From assembly GCA_938049795.1 (NCBI GenBank), contig CALLCD010000028.1, positions 1 through 14,202 of the forward strand: a DNA stretch of 14,202 nucleotides, written 5' to 3'. The notes beneath the pieces are model-generated. The model did no database searches. It saw nothing but the letters and a program-made list of their open reading frames with translations, and was not told the origin of the DNA. How positions within the stretch are numbered: position 1 is the first letter of the stretch; the number at the start of each line of letters is the position of its first letter. This document shows positions 13,448 through 14,202 of this stretch, piece by piece. Source of the stretch: an uncultured Hyphomonadaceae bacterium. Lineage in GTDB: Bacteria; Pseudomonadota; Alphaproteobacteria; Caulobacterales; Hyphomonadaceae. Position numbers and translations under genes: made by a program.

Positions 13448-14202
13448 ATGCGTGATGGCGGCAAAATCTCGGCGGCAATAGATGTCCTCTCGGACGTACT
13501 GTCGCGACATCAGCCGGTTAAATCCGCCGCGCGCGACTGGGGCAAGCGGGCGCGTTATGCGGGCAGCAAAGACCGCGCCTGGGTGTCCGGCCTCGTCCTT
13601 GACGCCTTGCGCAAACGCAACTCCATCGCCCACGCCATGGCCGATGACAGCCCCCGCGCGCTCGTGCTCGGCGCATTGAGTTTCGCATGGGGCTGGGACA
13701 TGCGCCGGATTGACGATGCGATGGACGAGGAACACGCCCCCTCCGCCCTCACCCGGCACGAACGCGAGCATCTGGTCATGGCGCCTGATGTCACCGCCGA
13801 GCCGCACATCAATGGCGACTTCCCCGAATGGCTCACCCCGCACATCACCCGCGTCTTTGGCGAAGAATCCGTCGTCGAAACACAAGCCATGACCATGCGC
13901 GCCGCCGTAGACCTGCGCGTCAACACGCTCAAAGCCGATGCCGAACGCGCCGCAAAACCCTTGCGCGCCGCCAAGGCCGAACCTTCCGCCCTCTTGCATA
14001 ATGGCTTCCACATCCCCGCGCTCGACCCATCAAAGCGCGAAACCAGCCTGCAGTCCATTCCCGCCTATTCCAAAGGCTGGGTCGAAGTACAAGACGCCGG
14101 AAGCCAGATCGCAGCCGCCGCAGCCAACGTCCAGGCGGGCGAGCAGATCCTCGACTATTGCGCAGGCGGCGGCGGCAAAACCCTCGCCCTCGCCGCAGCG
14201 CT
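13448..14202 (+). CDS. RsmB/NOP-family rRNA (cytosine-5)-methyltransferase, N-terminal part (partial)
   Basis: Open from ATG 13448 to the window end, 251 residues seen. The N-terminal half has a NusB-like helical region (about 1-110) as in RsmB. Then follow RsmB/NOP marks: FPEWL (125-129), VDLRVNTLKADAER (154-167), a substrate-binding strand ending YSKGWVEVQDAGSQIAA (207-223), and SAM motif I DYCAGGGGKT (236-245). The two Cys catalytic motifs (PCSG and the TCS motif) lie beyond the end. The enzyme should methylate a cytosine of 16S rRNA (C967 in E. coli). AAAAGGG precedes the ATG by 7 bases. Because it has no stop in the window it is easy to miss; an opposite-strand frame of 210 residues is only its shadow. 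Confidence 0.9.
   Translation, partial: MRDGGKISAAIDVLSDVLSRHQPVKSAARDWGKRARYAGSKDRAWVSGLVLDALRKRNSIAHAMADDSPRALVLGALSFAWGWDMRRIDDAMDEEHAPSALTRHEREHLVMAPDVTAEPHINGDFPEWLTPHITRVFGEESVVETQAMTMRAAVDLRVNTLKADAERAAKPLRAAKAEPSALLHNGFHIPALDPSKRETSLQSIPAYSKGWVEVQDAGSQIAAAAANVQAGEQILDYCAGGGGKTLALAAA

Noticed and set aside
13379..14011. Minus-strand 210-residue Gly-rich frame
   Set aside because: Exact antisense of the RsmB-like gene, which has family motifs in order; the frame results from its GC-rich third positions.
1..14202. Mobile element, prophage or CRISPR
   Set aside because: No transposase, integrase, tRNA-linked direct repeats or regularly spaced repeats were found; the protein repeats of the curlins are too degenerate at DNA level to be an array.

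Overview
The window looks like chromosomal DNA of a Gram-negative alphaproteobacterium, perhaps of the Hyphomonadaceae/Maricaulales type. This rests on moderate-to-high GC, lipoprotein and Sec signal peptides, an alphaproteobacterial style of RsmB-like methyltransferase, and curli genes of non-enterobacterial architecture. The genus is a guess. I see no rRNA, tRNA, insertion sequence, CRISPR array or phage gene.

Left part (1-6077). The 3' end of a short-chain dehydrogenase and its terminator are followed by a convergent gene for a membrane-anchored winged-helix/TPR regulator (CadC/ToxR-like). Reading away from that regulator come a lipoprotein-type cysteine hydrolase of the isochorismatase fold, an AraC-family regulator, a 44-residue membrane peptide with a strong Shine-Dalgarno sequence, and a second exported cysteine hydrolase. 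The two hydrolases are paralogues. One has the complete Asp-Lys-Cys triad and the other has Arg where the catalytic Lys is expected. I read this as a possible envelope-facing small-molecule processing and sensing module. The substrate is unknown.

Middle part (6078-11111). A 413-base convergent gap with two long inverted repeats leads into a curli (functional amyloid) locus on the minus strand. Its transcription order is csgF, csgG, a 310-residue CsgA-like curlin, a 215-residue CsgB-like curlin, and an unknown 189-residue lipoprotein. CsgG forms the outer-membrane secretion pore, CsgF is the pore-associated factor, and the curlins are the fibre subunits. CsgG carries a C-terminal extension of about 170 residues. 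A 211-base csgG/csgA gap holds four hairpins, and a terminator-like hairpin sits between the two curlin genes. Both fit uneven expression from one operon. No csgE, csgD or csgC/csgH is recognisable in the window. The region upstream of csgF is AT-rich and contains a hairpin that would hide the Shine-Dalgarno sequence of a small divergent ORF.

Right part (11112-14202). A dihydrolipoyl-dehydrogenase-type flavoprotein with an unusual C-terminal CxxC tail, a possible 51-residue ORF before it, and a GNAT acetyltransferase are all on the minus strand. Divergent from them is the 5' part of an RsmB/NOP-type rRNA cytosine-5 methyltransferase, which runs off the window end within its SAM-binding motif.
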